Assembly: GCF_003609775.1 (NCBI RefSeq)
Contig: NZ_AP018049.1
Location: 1,568,501 to 1,632,500 of the forward strand
Source of the DNA: Prevotella melaninogenica
Lineage (GTDB): Bacteria > Bacteroidota > Bacteroidia > Bacteroidales > Bacteroidaceae
Direction: 5' to 3'
DNA: 64,000 nt
Part shown: positions 17,526 to 25,866 of the stretch, piece after piece
Layout: the number at the start of each line of letters is the position of its first letter
Position numbering within the stretch: the stretch's first letter is position 1
The notes under the pieces: model-generated
The model's input: the letters and a program-made list of their open reading frames with translations, nothing else
What the model was told of the DNA's origin: nothing
The model's database searches: none
Position numbers and translations under genes: made by a program

Positions 17526-18100
17526 CCGTATTGTTTCGTAAAAGTAAGTCTTCTTTTATTAAAGTAAAGCATGTTCACTTATGGTGGCATGACTCTTTCT
17601 TAACAACAAGTTGCTTCCATACTGTGGACCTTTTGCAAGCTTTTTAGTGTTTAACACCATTGGTGTTTACCATCAGCACCACATGTGCGAAGCATCAGCA
17701 CCATACGTGCGGAGCACCAACACATCTACTAAAAGAGCAAAAGAGAGGGCTTTATAATCATTATAATAAATGTAGTAAGACGTAATAACGAACTAATAGA
17801 GGGCAAAGTTTTGTCCAAATGCTAATAATTCTCAAACCTTAATCAGTGCAAATATAACAACAAAAAGCTAATTATCGGCTCATCGAGAGCCTAAAAACAA
17901 GTAATATGAATGGTATATTGAGCCGATTCTTGCACTCTATACGTTTAAAGGCAAGCACTCAATAACTCTACACAACCCTTAAAAGCTACATATTCAACTC
18001 GTTTTATTTACCAAAAGCGATAAAAGGAACCTTCTCTAAAACTAAGAACACAACAACAACATATAAACTCTTTTATTCATAATCCCTTTGTTTAAGATAA
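17526..18100. other. Gene-free AT-rich intergenic region
   Basis: About 575 bp without a credible ORF between metG and a leftward lipoprotein gene. It holds the mini-palindrome array at 17653-17723. The rest, with several short direct repeats, shows no gene, tRNA or known RNA that I can recognise. Confidence 0.6.
17653..17723. repeat. 22-bp-periodic CAC/GTG palindrome array, copy 2
   Basis: CAC cores lie at 17655, 17677, 17699 and 17721, exactly 22 bp apart. Unit centres read CACCATTGGTGT, CACCACATGTGC and CACCATACGTGC: the outer CAC/GTG is conserved while the middle bases change. Linkers are of the type GAAGCATC. Confidence 0.8.
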
Positions 18101-18901
18101 CTATTCAAACCTTAGTTCGTCAAAATCTTCTATTTCCGAAAGCTTCATTAACGGCTTCTTCTTCAGTTTAACGACGGTCCTCTTGAATACCTCATCATCC
18201 ACTGGATCATCATCAGAATCTGCATCAAACTTGTCAGCATTGATATTCTCATCATCATATTCAACACCTGTAAGAAAGTTAATACTTGTTTTTCCTAAGA
18301 CTAATGGACCACGATTATAAGTTGCTTCATAACCTATAAGCATAAAATCTGAGCCTTGATAACGAAAACAATACTCCCAATAACCATACCGACCATGACA
18401 ATAACGCAAATAAAGATTTCCCTTTCTCTCCTCTACCCATAACTCTGGAGCAAAATAAACACCACCATCTTCATTCTCTGACGAGAAGCAATTGTAATTC
18501 TTCGATGCAAGTTTATAACCATCTTTCTCGGTAAACAGTATGATAATCCCCCTGCGGTTTCGGTCAACCACCTCGTCTTTAAAATCTTTTACGAAGCCAT
18601 CCTTACGAGTTGCCTTGATAATTAACACGCAGTCGTCAAGCCCATCTTTGTTCAAGTCACCCGATACCTTCTCAAAAATCTTATAACCTTTGGGAATGAA
18701 ATCAGTTATTCGCTTCTGGTCAGCAACATCATACTGACGCATATCTTCTTTCTTTTTCGACTTTGATATACGACTCACCCTCTGCCCTACTGCAGCCAAA
18801 GAGTCTGCAGTTTCAGCTTTTGACTGTACTTTATCACGGCAGCCAGTTAGCACTATTGCCACACAGAACAAATAAAGAATTAACTTACAGACTTGTTTCA
18901 T
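18101..18901 (-). CDS. Lipoprotein of unknown function
   Basis: From ATG 18901 it is 266 residues. The signal peptide ends in lipobox VLTGC (Cys21). A charged linker leads to a globular domain with VSGDLNKDGLDDCVLIIKAT, an Asp-rich loop like FG-GAP or EF-hand calcium sites, and a YCHGRYGYWEYCFRYQ segment. The C-terminus is acidic (DADSDDDPVDDE). No specific family recognised. The -7 box TATATTTG is at 18928-18935 on the reverse strand, which supports this start over one 81 bp upstream. Compare the lipoprotein at 8337-9092. Confidence 0.78.
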   Translation of the reverse strand: MKQVCKLILYLFCVAIVLTGCRDKVQSKAETADSLAAVGQRVSRISKSKKKEDMRQYDVADQKRITDFIPKGYKIFEKVSGDLNKDGLDDCVLIIKATRKDGFVKDFKDEVVDRNRRGIIILFTEKDGYKLASKNYNCFSSENEDGGVYFAPELWVEERKGNLYLRYCHGRYGYWEYCFRYQGSDFMLIGYEATYNRGPLVLGKTSINFLTGVEYDDENINADKFDADSDDDPVDDEVFKRTVVKLKKKPLMKLSEIEDFDELRFE

Positions 18902-19041
18902 ATCATATATAGAATTAATTTCACTTGCAAATATAAATAAAAAGAAGGATAACAAGCGACAGAATACAGCTTTTATTATCACTAAATTGTATGTGTTTAC
19001 TAACCAAAAAGAAGGTAGCGCAATAGCACAACAGGCTTCTC

Positions 19042-19139
19042 CTGCGAATTATTTTCATGTAAAAAAGAATTTATTTTCATGAAGATAAATATTTATTTTC
19101 ACGACAAAAAATATTTATTTTCATGAAAATAATTCGGAA
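19042..19139. repeat. 98-bp 22-periodic palindromic element, copy C
   Basis: Cores lie at 19056, 19078, 19100 (CACG) and 19122, all 22 bp apart. The outer ends are CTGCGAATTATTTTCATG and CATGAAAATAATTCGG. It lies in the 368-bp gap between two leftward genes, 130 bp beyond the 3' end of the helix-hairpin-helix gene. Nothing else is recognised in that gap. Confidence 0.92.
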
Positions 19140-19269
19140 AGCATGGTCTTTACTTGTTTATATCGTTACTTTTAATTACTTTTACAGCCATAGGAAAGGA
19201 TAGAATCGATAGTTAATAATAAAACGAAAGAGGCTCTCCATAAATCGTAATCACATAAAGTATCAGCAC

Positions 19270-21264
19270 TTAAAACCGCCAACGCAATTGAATATCAAGT
19301 CCACTTAGCGTTGAGGAGTTAACCTGTTGTAGCCCTGAGGATATGTGGTCACGATCGAAATAATGCGTGGTTGAACTGCGAAGAATTATCATAAGATGGC
19401 TCGATAGGTCTGCCCGAGCAAACAGACTGTAGTGCATTCCCTTACCAAAGAAGGCTGGAAAGCTAAAAGAATAGAGTGGACCACGTTCGTAAACATAGAT
19501 ACGTGAGGCGAAATCTGTCGTTTGGAAATAACCAATCATACCATTCAGCGTGAGCCACGGGAGCGGTTTCCAAGCCCCTGACTCACTCACCATATAACCG
19601 AAACTACGCTTGAGATAATTGCTTGCAGCGATGTCCAGCTGGGTTTTACAGCTCCAAGACTCTGCCGAATAAGCCAAAGAAAGGCGACCACGCTGCGTTA
19701 CTTCGTTTATAAGAGCAGTCTTACCAGCATTATCTTTCTCACGTAATCTAAGCCGATAGCGGGCCAAGAGCGACCAACTTTGACAACTATAAGTTAGTAT
19801 CAGTAGGTTATCCCATGCCTTACTGGATGTATGTGCGCCAAAACGAGGGTGTGAGAAATAGGCGAAATCAGTGTAAGCCATGAGCGACAAACCACGTTTT
19901 ACATTCCAATTCGCACCAATGAGTAATCCACTTTCATTCTGAACCGTCCCGTTATCACCGAAACTACGTGCAAAGAGTGCTGTGTATTGGTAGCCATAAT
20001 AACGCTGAACAGCAAGTAAAGAGAGTTTAGAAGTTGGCTGATAGGAAAGATTATTCACCATTGCAAGGCTCCCCTTGCTATCCATTGCTGTCTCACCTGC
20101 CAACGACCAGCGCGGATGTTGATAGCTATAATCTGCACTTACGTTCCAAAAGTGATTACCTGCAGGCGCATAATGACGATAATATAAAGAAGTATTGGGC
20201 GTTAAGTCCTTGTTGAAACAAGAATAAACGCCCGATAATCCCATGCGAAAAGCACCCGACGACCAAGCTAAATGCATTCCTGCAGCAAACTGTGAGGCTG
20301 CATCTTTACTGTTCATCTCACGCACAGTACGATGATAACCAGTCTTGAGGATTGTTTTAATGGTTCCACTGTCCGTAAGTGTAGCATCTATACTGCGATA
20401 AGAAAGAAAGGTGGTTAGATCAAGATGCTTTGCTATTTCCACCGTTGCAGCTGCTCCTTGTAGATAGTTAGCAGCCGAACGAGAGGAATGTGTGCGAATA
20501 CCTGTTGATTGTCTGCCTAACGTTGAGAGCATAGCAAGCTTTCCAAAGCCAAAGGAATTGTTGATTATAAGTCCTTGACCAAAGTTCACTTTATATCTTC
20601 CTACCGCCAAAGTCTTTAATCGTCCCATCTTTCTTAACAACAAGTAAAAACTATAATGATCGTAACCCAGACTATTACCATGGGCAAAGAAGGGTTCGCC
20701 AGCATCCTGTGCGCCAACCAATCCAGCCTGAGCATAATCGCCATAACGGAAGGTATAACGCAAAGAATGGGTATATGGATAGCCAAGATAGCCATTGCGG
20801 TCGCCCGCTCGTTGATAGAAAGGAAGATGAGAGGTCAATAAGAAGTTGTGCTTTCCACCCTTTATAATCGATTTAAGTGTGGGAAACTGGCGTTGTTCTT
20901 CTGCTGTAGAGACGTAGACAAAATAAGGAAGAAGCTGGCGACGGAGGGCATCTAAGGATTCAATCATAGCCAATTCGCCCAACGATTGCATACCATGATA
21001 TTGATAAACGTATGCTTGTATATCCTCAACTTGCTCTGCTGTAAGGAAAGGGATACGCTCAAGTTCTTCCCGACTTGCCGTATTGAGGTTGAGTGGATGT
21101 TCTGAAAGGTCAGCTAATAGTTCAAAGCTTTCCTCCTTAGCATCCGTATTCTCGCCATTATTTGCATAGAGTTCTTCAAACAACTCTTCCCATTCATAGG
21201 TCTGTTGTGCCGTAGAGGTGAGGCTAATAAGCCCTAAAAGGCAGGTCAGTAGTAGATTTTTCAT
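19270..21264 (-). CDS. Helix-hairpin-helix protein with predicted outer-membrane beta-barrel
   Basis: A 664-residue exported protein with a cleavable signal peptide (MKNLLLTCLLGLISLTSTAQ). Residues about 45-115 form a ComEA-type helix-hairpin-helix region: LNLNTASREELERIPFLTAE, then YHGMQSLGELAMIESL. The remaining 500 residues are rich in alternating aromatic/hydrophobic strands (for example SLRYTFRYGDYAQAGLVGA) and end in LDIQLRWRF, a C-terminal Phe as in outer-membrane barrels. Such proteins are annotated only as HHH-domain proteins in Bacteroidota. A DNA-related role is suggested by the HHH fold but not shown. Confidence 0.8.
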   Translation of the reverse strand: MKNLLLTCLLGLISLTSTAQQTYEWEELFEELYANNGENTDAKEESFELLADLSEHPLNLNTASREELERIPFLTAEQVEDIQAYVYQYHGMQSLGELAMIESLDALRRQLLPYFVYVSTAEEQRQFPTLKSIIKGGKHNFLLTSHLPFYQRAGDRNGYLGYPYTHSLRYTFRYGDYAQAGLVGAQDAGEPFFAHGNSLGYDHYSFYLLLRKMGRLKTLAVGRYKVNFGQGLIINNSFGFGKLAMLSTLGRQSTGIRTHSSRSAANYLQGAAATVEIAKHLDLTTFLSYRSIDATLTDSGTIKTILKTGYHRTVREMNSKDAASQFAAGMHLAWSSGAFRMGLSGVYSCFNKDLTPNTSLYYRHYAPAGNHFWNVSADYSYQHPRWSLAGETAMDSKGSLAMVNNLSYQPTSKLSLLAVQRYYGYQYTALFARSFGDNGTVQNESGLLIGANWNVKRGLSLMAYTDFAYFSHPRFGAHTSSKAWDNLLILTYSCQSWSLLARYRLRLREKDNAGKTALINEVTQRGRLSLAYSAESWSCKTQLDIAASNYLKRSFGYMVSESGAWKPLPWLTLNGMIGYFQTTDFASRIYVYERGPLYSFSFPAFFGKGMHYSLFARADLSSHLMIILRSSTTHYFDRDHISSGLQQVNSSTLSGLDIQLRWRF

Positions 21265-21352
21265 TTAGTTAGACTTTCAAAGTATTAAGACAACAAATAT
21301 AGTCTTTACAACTGAGAAAAGCAAACAAAACGACAAGAAAGGTATAAAGAAA

Positions 21353-21412
21353 AACCCTCTCATCCTTCTCTAAGACCATGGTTTATGGTAAAAGAGAGGC
21401 AATGAGAGGGTT
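21353..21412 (-). terminator. Terminator of the lipoprotein gene at 21460-22005
   Basis: The arms AACCCTCTCAT (21353-21363) and ATGAGAGGGTT (21402-21412) are separated by a further hairpin. On the reverse strand the stem is followed by TTTTTCTTTAT. Confidence 0.7.
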
Positions 21413-21459
21413 GTATTTTATGCTTTTAAGCAGGAATAGCGATAAAAGCAGAGAACTCT

Positions 21460-22005
21460 TTACTGAATTCTCACGCTCTTTCCATCCTTATAACAAGCGA
21501 TAGTGCGGCTACCATTGGTGTAGATATCCTCGCTACCTGGCATATCCAAGGTGAAACCAGCAGCCTTTACCTGAGCCACAAGGTTATCGTATGCTGGCTG
21601 ATTAAACACTGCAATGATGATTGCACCATCCTTAAAGGCAACGTAACTTGACACACCTTTGCGCATTGGCTTTGGATAATCCTCATACTTGTCAGCGGTA
21701 AGAAGCTTTGCAAGCACACAATTCTTATAATACATCTTATTGAACTTATCGAGTCGATAAACCTCATAATTTGTCTTCAACTTGTAGCCATACTTCTTTG
21801 TAATAGCATCAACCTTGTCTGGATTCTGATACATATCCAAAGCTTCTGCAATGCTGATAACCTCCGCTAAAGGCTCAACTGCGACAACTGGTTCTTGAAC
21901 AACAGGTGTCGCAACAGTCGCTGTTGCCTTCTGTTGTGTACCACAGCTATTCAAGATTAAAGCAAGTACAAGGACGATAGGAACTATCCATACATTCTTT
22001 TTCAT
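21460..22005 (-). CDS. Lipoprotein of unknown function
   Basis: A 181-residue protein with lipobox ILNSC (Cys21) and a Gln/Thr/Val/Pro-rich linker (about 22-50). It then has a small domain with the blocks LDMYQNPDKVDAITKKYGYK, YPKPMRKGVSSYVAFK and MPGSEDIYTNGSRTIACYKD. No family recognised and no catalytic motif seen. The small size, single anchor and conserved-looking Gly/Tyr pattern suggest a cell-envelope role only. It is separated from the ABC gene by 81 bp and has its own terminator downstream. Confidence 0.75.
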   Translation of the reverse strand: MKKNVWIVPIVLVLALILNSCGTQQKATATVATPVVQEPVVAVEPLAEVISIAEALDMYQNPDKVDAITKKYGYKLKTNYEVYRLDKFNKMYYKNCVLAKLLTADKYEDYPKPMRKGVSSYVAFKDGAIIIAVFNQPAYDNLVAQVKAAGFTLDMPGSEDIYTNGSRTIACYKDGKSVRIQ

Positions 22006-22086
22006 AAGTTTGTTCTATTTATTTTAATGTTTTATTTATTACATATAGGATTAAAGAAGCTATTAAAACAACGGCAAAAGCAAGTC

Positions 22087-22797
22087 TTAACCGCCTATGA
22101 TTGCACTTATAGAAGCCTTCACTTCCGTTGCTGATACAGCCTTTAACGTACCCGCTTTCACCTCCAACAAGCTATCGGAAAAGCGTACAGCAAGTTCTAA
22201 GTCATGGGTTGAAAGAAGGATAAGTTTATCCCTTTCATGTGCCATTCGTTGTAAAGACTGAAAGGTCTCAGCCTTAGAAGGGAAATCGAGGAAGGCTGTT
22301 GGCTCATCAAGTAAGATGACTGGCGTCTCTTGAGCAAGTGCTTTTGCAATCATCACCTTCTGCCTTTCGCCATCAGAAAGGGTCTGAATCATTCTCCCTC
22401 TTAGCTTTTCAATTCCCATCGTAGCGATTGCATCATCAACAACCTTGCGGTCTTCCGCACGCAATCGACCAAAGAAACCAGTATAAGGAGACCTTCCTAA
22501 GCCTATTATCTCCTCTATCGTGAGGTTCTGTACATCAGGTTTTTGCGTCAAAACAATACTCACCTGCCGTGCTATTTCTCGTTGAGAAAAGGACTCAATA
22601 TCACGATTATCCAACAGAAGGCTACCTTTCAGTTTTGGAAGAAAGCCTGTAAGCGTTTTCAAAAGAGTTGACTTACCTATTCCGTTCTCCCCTATCAAGC
22701 ACGCCAATTGCCCACTCTTTAACTCTAAATTGATGTCAGAGATAACGGGGTGGGAAGACGAATAGCCTACTGATAACTGAGATAAACTGATAACCAT
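22087..22797 (-). CDS. ABC transporter ATP-binding protein (iron-siderophore/hemin type)
   Basis: A 236-residue ATPase with Walker A GENGIGKSTLL, signature LSDGERQKVMIAKAL, Walker B VILLDEPTAFLD and the H-loop STHD. The order and the spacing of VLTQKPDVQNLTIEEIIGLG resemble FecE/BtuD/HmuV subunits of siderophore, cobalamin or hemin importers. No permease or binding protein is adjacent; the neighbour upstream is an unrelated secondary transporter 15 bp away. The substrate cannot be assigned. It probably pairs with a permease encoded elsewhere. Confidence 0.85.
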   Translation of the reverse strand: MVISLSQLSVGYSSSHPVISDINLELKSGQLACLIGENGIGKSTLLKTLTGFLPKLKGSLLLDNRDIESFSQREIARQVSIVLTQKPDVQNLTIEEIIGLGRSPYTGFFGRLRAEDRKVVDDAIATMGIEKLRGRMIQTLSDGERQKVMIAKALAQETPVILLDEPTAFLDFPSKAETFQSLQRMAHERDKLILLSTHDLELAVRFSDSLLEVKAGTLKAVSATEVKASISAIIGG

Positions 22798-22812
22798 TAC
22801 GACACTAAGGAC

Positions 22813-24477
22813 CTATCTAACAAAGAACATCACTAATATCTGTGCAATGATAACTCTGGCAAACATACCCAAAGGATATACCGAAGCATAACTAATGTTG
22901 CTGGTTTCACCCTTTATCGTATCATTTGCATAGCCCAACGCCATTGGATTAGCCATCGAACCGCAAAGGATACCACAGATAGTTCCAAAGTCAAACTTCT
23001 TCAATCGTAGAGCTATCAACCCTACTATGACAATAGGAACGACCGTAAGTACAAAGCCTAAACCTATCCAAAGCAAGCCTTCTGGGCGTACAACGATATC
23101 GAGGAAGTCCTTACCCGCATCCAAACCTAAGCACGCAAGATAAAGCGATAAGCCCAACTTACGAAGCATGAGGGAGGCACTACGCGTTGTATAAGCAATG
23201 AAATGCAAACGAGGACCAAAGGCTCCAGCCAATATTCCCATAATGATTGGACCACCAGCGATACCCAATCGGATTGGTGAATCCATACCTGGAAGTGTGA
23301 TTGGGATAGTTCCTAATGCCAAACCAAGCAACATTCCGAGGAAGATAACAGCCAGATTAGGCTCGTTAAGGGTCTTAACAGAGTTGCCCAAGAAGTGTTC
23401 TGCCTGATCAATTGCTTCTGGTTGACCAACCAAGGTAAGGCGGTCGCCATAACGAACAACGAGGTCTTGCGTTGCCAACAGCTTGATATCAGCACGAATA
23501 ATACGACTCACGTTGACATTATAAGCCTCACGCAAATGAAGTTGTCCGAGCTTTTTACCGTTTAACATACTCTTTGATAAGACGATAACACGGCTCTCTA
23601 CCTTTGCATCAAGGTGATTCCAATCCACCTGCTCTTTATTCAAATCGCAATTAACCTGCTTTCCGAAAAGAATCTCCATGGCTGGAACTTCATCGCGTTT
23701 TGACGCTACAAGCAGATTATCATTGGTTTTCAAAACCGTTGTACTCATCGGAACGATTACGTCATCACCACGCCAAATACGCGAGATAATAAACTTTCGA
23801 TGCGTTCCCTGTGCTATCTCTGCAATTGTTTTTCCATTAACGGCTGGATTAAGAACAACAAACTGTCCGATATAAGTATGGTCGTCTTCTGCTCCCGAAT
23901 GTACTACTAAGTCGGAAGGCTTCACAAAGAACTTACGAAGAAATATCATGGCAAAGATAACACCGACAACACCTAATGGATAAGTAACGGCTGTTGCCAA
24001 TGCTGCCGGCCCCCCACTATGCCCCGCATGTTGCAATGCTTGCTGTGCAGCACCAAGTGCTGGCGTATTCGTTGTAGCACCACAAAGGACACCAACCATG
24101 CTTGACATCGGTACATTCATTGCATATGAGAGCACGACAGACATAATGGTTCCCAAGAAGATAACGCCTAAACTCCACAGATTAAACAAGGTTCCTTCAT
24201 GTCGGAAGGAGCCAAAGAAGGTTGGTCCTACACTCAGTCCGAGTGTATAGACGAAGATAACCAATCCGAAAGTCTCACAGTAGTTAAGCATCTGCTCATC
24301 TACCTGCAAGCCGAAACTACCCGCAGCGATACCAAAAAAGAATACAAAGGCAATACCAAGTGATATGCCTGCTATTCTAATCTTACCTAAGCCCAATCCC
24401 ACCGTACAAACAAGCGAGAGGACCACGACTGCCTGTAGGGCAGAAGGAATGGCAAATAGTCCGTTAATCCAGTCCAT
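22813..24477 (-). CDS. AspT/YidE-type transporter with two TrkA-C domains
   Basis: A 554-residue inner-membrane protein. Two membrane halves of about five helices each (about 1-175 and 375-554) flank two RCK_C (TrkA-C) domains (about 200-280 and 290-370, e.g. DLVVRYGDRLTLVGQPEAID). This is the aspartate:alanine exchanger/YidE/YbjL duplication architecture. The repeat motif GxxxGxxxNTPALGAA (first half) and GSMANPMALGYAND (second half) is clear. The substrate is unknown. It lies between the PLP kinase gene (10 bp) and the ABC gene (15 bp), suggesting one transcript. Confidence 0.88.
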   Translation of the reverse strand: MDWINGLFAIPSALQAVVVLSLVCTVGLGLGKIRIAGISLGIAFVFFFGIAAGSFGLQVDEQMLNYCETFGLVIFVYTLGLSVGPTFFGSFRHEGTLFNLWSLGVIFLGTIMSVVLSYAMNVPMSSMVGVLCGATTNTPALGAAQQALQHAGHSGGPAALATAVTYPLGVVGVIFAMIFLRKFFVKPSDLVVHSGAEDDHTYIGQFVVLNPAVNGKTIAEIAQGTHRKFIISRIWRGDDVIVPMSTTVLKTNDNLLVASKRDEVPAMEILFGKQVNCDLNKEQVDWNHLDAKVESRVIVLSKSMLNGKKLGQLHLREAYNVNVSRIIRADIKLLATQDLVVRYGDRLTLVGQPEAIDQAEHFLGNSVKTLNEPNLAVIFLGMLLGLALGTIPITLPGMDSPIRLGIAGGPIIMGILAGAFGPRLHFIAYTTRSASLMLRKLGLSLYLACLGLDAGKDFLDIVVRPEGLLWIGLGFVLTVVPIVIVGLIALRLKKFDFGTICGILCGSMANPMALGYANDTIKGETSNISYASVYPLGMFARVIIAQILVMFFVR

Positions 24478-24486
24478 AATATATTG

Positions 24487-25305
24487 TTACAAGACACCAA
24501 GATATTTCTCTAAAGGTATTCCCCTGTTTTTGTCTTTGTTGTCTTTATTGAGATCTATCAGTTTATAAACGCCATCAATAGCCTTCTGTGTACTTGGAAT
24601 CAACTCTTCACCATCCAGCAGATGACCTATGAGGATTGCCGAGAAGATATCACCCGTACCTGGGAAGTGTACAGGAATCTCAGTGTAAGGCAGTGTGAAA
24701 TGCTCATCTGTTACGTGGTTATAACCTACAACAGACGGTGTACCATCAACGAGAATAGAAGTAATCATTGCCGATTTCGTACCTATCAATCGTAAACCAT
24801 CAAGTAATCTTTTAGCCTCCTCAAAGCTTACTCCCTTCTCATCATACTTACTTGACGTTAGATAGCAAGCCTCAGTATAATTAGGGAAAGTAAGGTCGGC
24901 AACGCTAATCATCTCTCGCATAGAGTTGATTGTTGCAGCTGTCACACCATTATAGAGCTTTCCTTCATCTCCCATAATCGGGTCTACAAAGATAGTCGTA
25001 CCACGTTCAGCCTGCTCACGACAATAGTCTGCTACCAGTTTTGCCTGTCGCTCTGAAGCGATAAAGCCTGTCGCAATGGCATCGAAGCTAAAGCCAAGTT
25101 CCTTCCACACTGGGAATACGCCTTTGATATAGTCGGTTGTCTCAAGGATATTGAACTTACCATAATCGAGCGTATTAGATACCAACGCTGTAGGGAGGTT
25201 ATAAACGGGATGTCCCAAGTAGGACAATATAGGAAGCATGGCTGCTGTTGCAACCTTTCCGTATCCTGCTATGTCATTAACGAGGAGTATATGTTTCTTA
25301 CTCAT
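24487..25305 (-). CDS. pdxY: Pyridoxal/pyridoxamine kinase
   Basis: A 272-residue ribokinase-family enzyme that phosphorylates pyridoxal or pyridoxamine in the PLP salvage pathway. Seen: NDIAGYGKVATAAMLP at the N-terminus, VDPIMGDEGKLYNGV, LTFPNYTEACYLT and the anion-hole FPGTGDIFSAILIGHLL with the catalytic Asp. ATG 25305 (MSKKHILLVNDIAGYGK) is preferred to one 42 bp upstream because it matches the family start. It is the first gene of a likely three-gene unit with the transporter and ABC genes. A related metabolite kinase (HMP-P kinase type) is less likely. Confidence 0.88.
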   Translation of the reverse strand: MSKKHILLVNDIAGYGKVATAAMLPILSYLGHPVYNLPTALVSNTLDYGKFNILETTDYIKGVFPVWKELGFSFDAIATGFIASERQAKLVADYCREQAERGTTIFVDPIMGDEGKLYNGVTAATINSMREMISVADLTFPNYTEACYLTSSKYDEKGVSFEEAKRLLDGLRLIGTKSAMITSILVDGTPSVVGYNHVTDEHFTLPYTEIPVHFPGTGDIFSAILIGHLLDGEELIPSTQKAIDGVYKLIDLNKDNKDKNRGIPLEKYLGVL

Positions 25306-25423
25306 TATATCTTTCTTCAATTGGACTACAAAGGTAGTGCAAACCACATGAACGGCAAAATAAAAACCAATAAATCACCATAATAAGGCTTGCTTTCCCT
25401 TTTCTATCGTCGTGTTGATGCTG

Positions 25424-25475
25424 CGCACGAGTGGTGCGAACGCCCAACACATATCGTGCGGATGGTAAACACCAA
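25424..25475. repeat. 22-bp-periodic CAC/GTG palindrome array, copy 3
   Basis: CAC cores lie at 25426, 25448 and 25470 (22-bp steps). Unit centres read GCACGAGTGGTGC and ACACATATCGTGC; the third is partial. Confidence 0.75.
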
Positions 25476-25602
25476 TAAGAATAATGGTTATATCTATAGA
25501 AGATTATTAACAGTGGAAGGCGAAAATAACCATTAAGAGCATAAATAGCAAAGCCACTTAACACCACCTCTCATGGCTTTTACGACTATTATACCCTATC
25601 TC

Positions 25603-25700
25603 CTGCGAATTATTCTCATGAAGAAAAGAAATTATTTACATGAAAAGAAATATTTATCTTCACGAAAAAAAATATTTATTTTCATGTAAATAATTTGTAA
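25603..25700. repeat. 98-bp 22-periodic palindromic element, copy D
   Basis: Cores lie at 25617, 25639, 25661 (CACG) and 25683, all 22 bp apart. The left end is CTGCGAATTATTCTCATG. About 90 bp of sequence on its left is also shared with copy F. It lies 166 bp beyond the secDF 3' end. Confidence 0.92.
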
Positions 25701-25787
25701 ACTAACAACCATAACAAGTAAAGAAACAATCTTGTCAGCCATCATTTACATCCAACTGCCCCGCAATTCAGTACCATTAGAAATACG

Positions 25788-25825
25788 ATAACAGCCCGCT
25801 ACCATTGCTGATAACGGGCTGTTAT
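25788..25825 (-). terminator. Inverted repeat, probable secDF terminator
   Basis: The arms ATAACAGCCCG and CGGGCTGTTAT (perfect 11 bp) lie 41 bp beyond the secDF stop. The T-run is weak. Confidence 0.65.
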
Positions 25826-25866
25826 ATATAATAAGGTGTAAAACCTTAGTTTTGACTTTCTATTGA

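Larger units (their letters stand above)
25306..25866. other. Repeat-rich intergenic region pdxY-secDF
   Basis: 561 bp with no gene. It carries a mini-palindrome array (25424-25475), a leader of about 100 bp also found at 46495-46582, copy D of the 98-bp element (25603-25700) and the secDF terminator (25788-25825). Confidence 0.7.
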
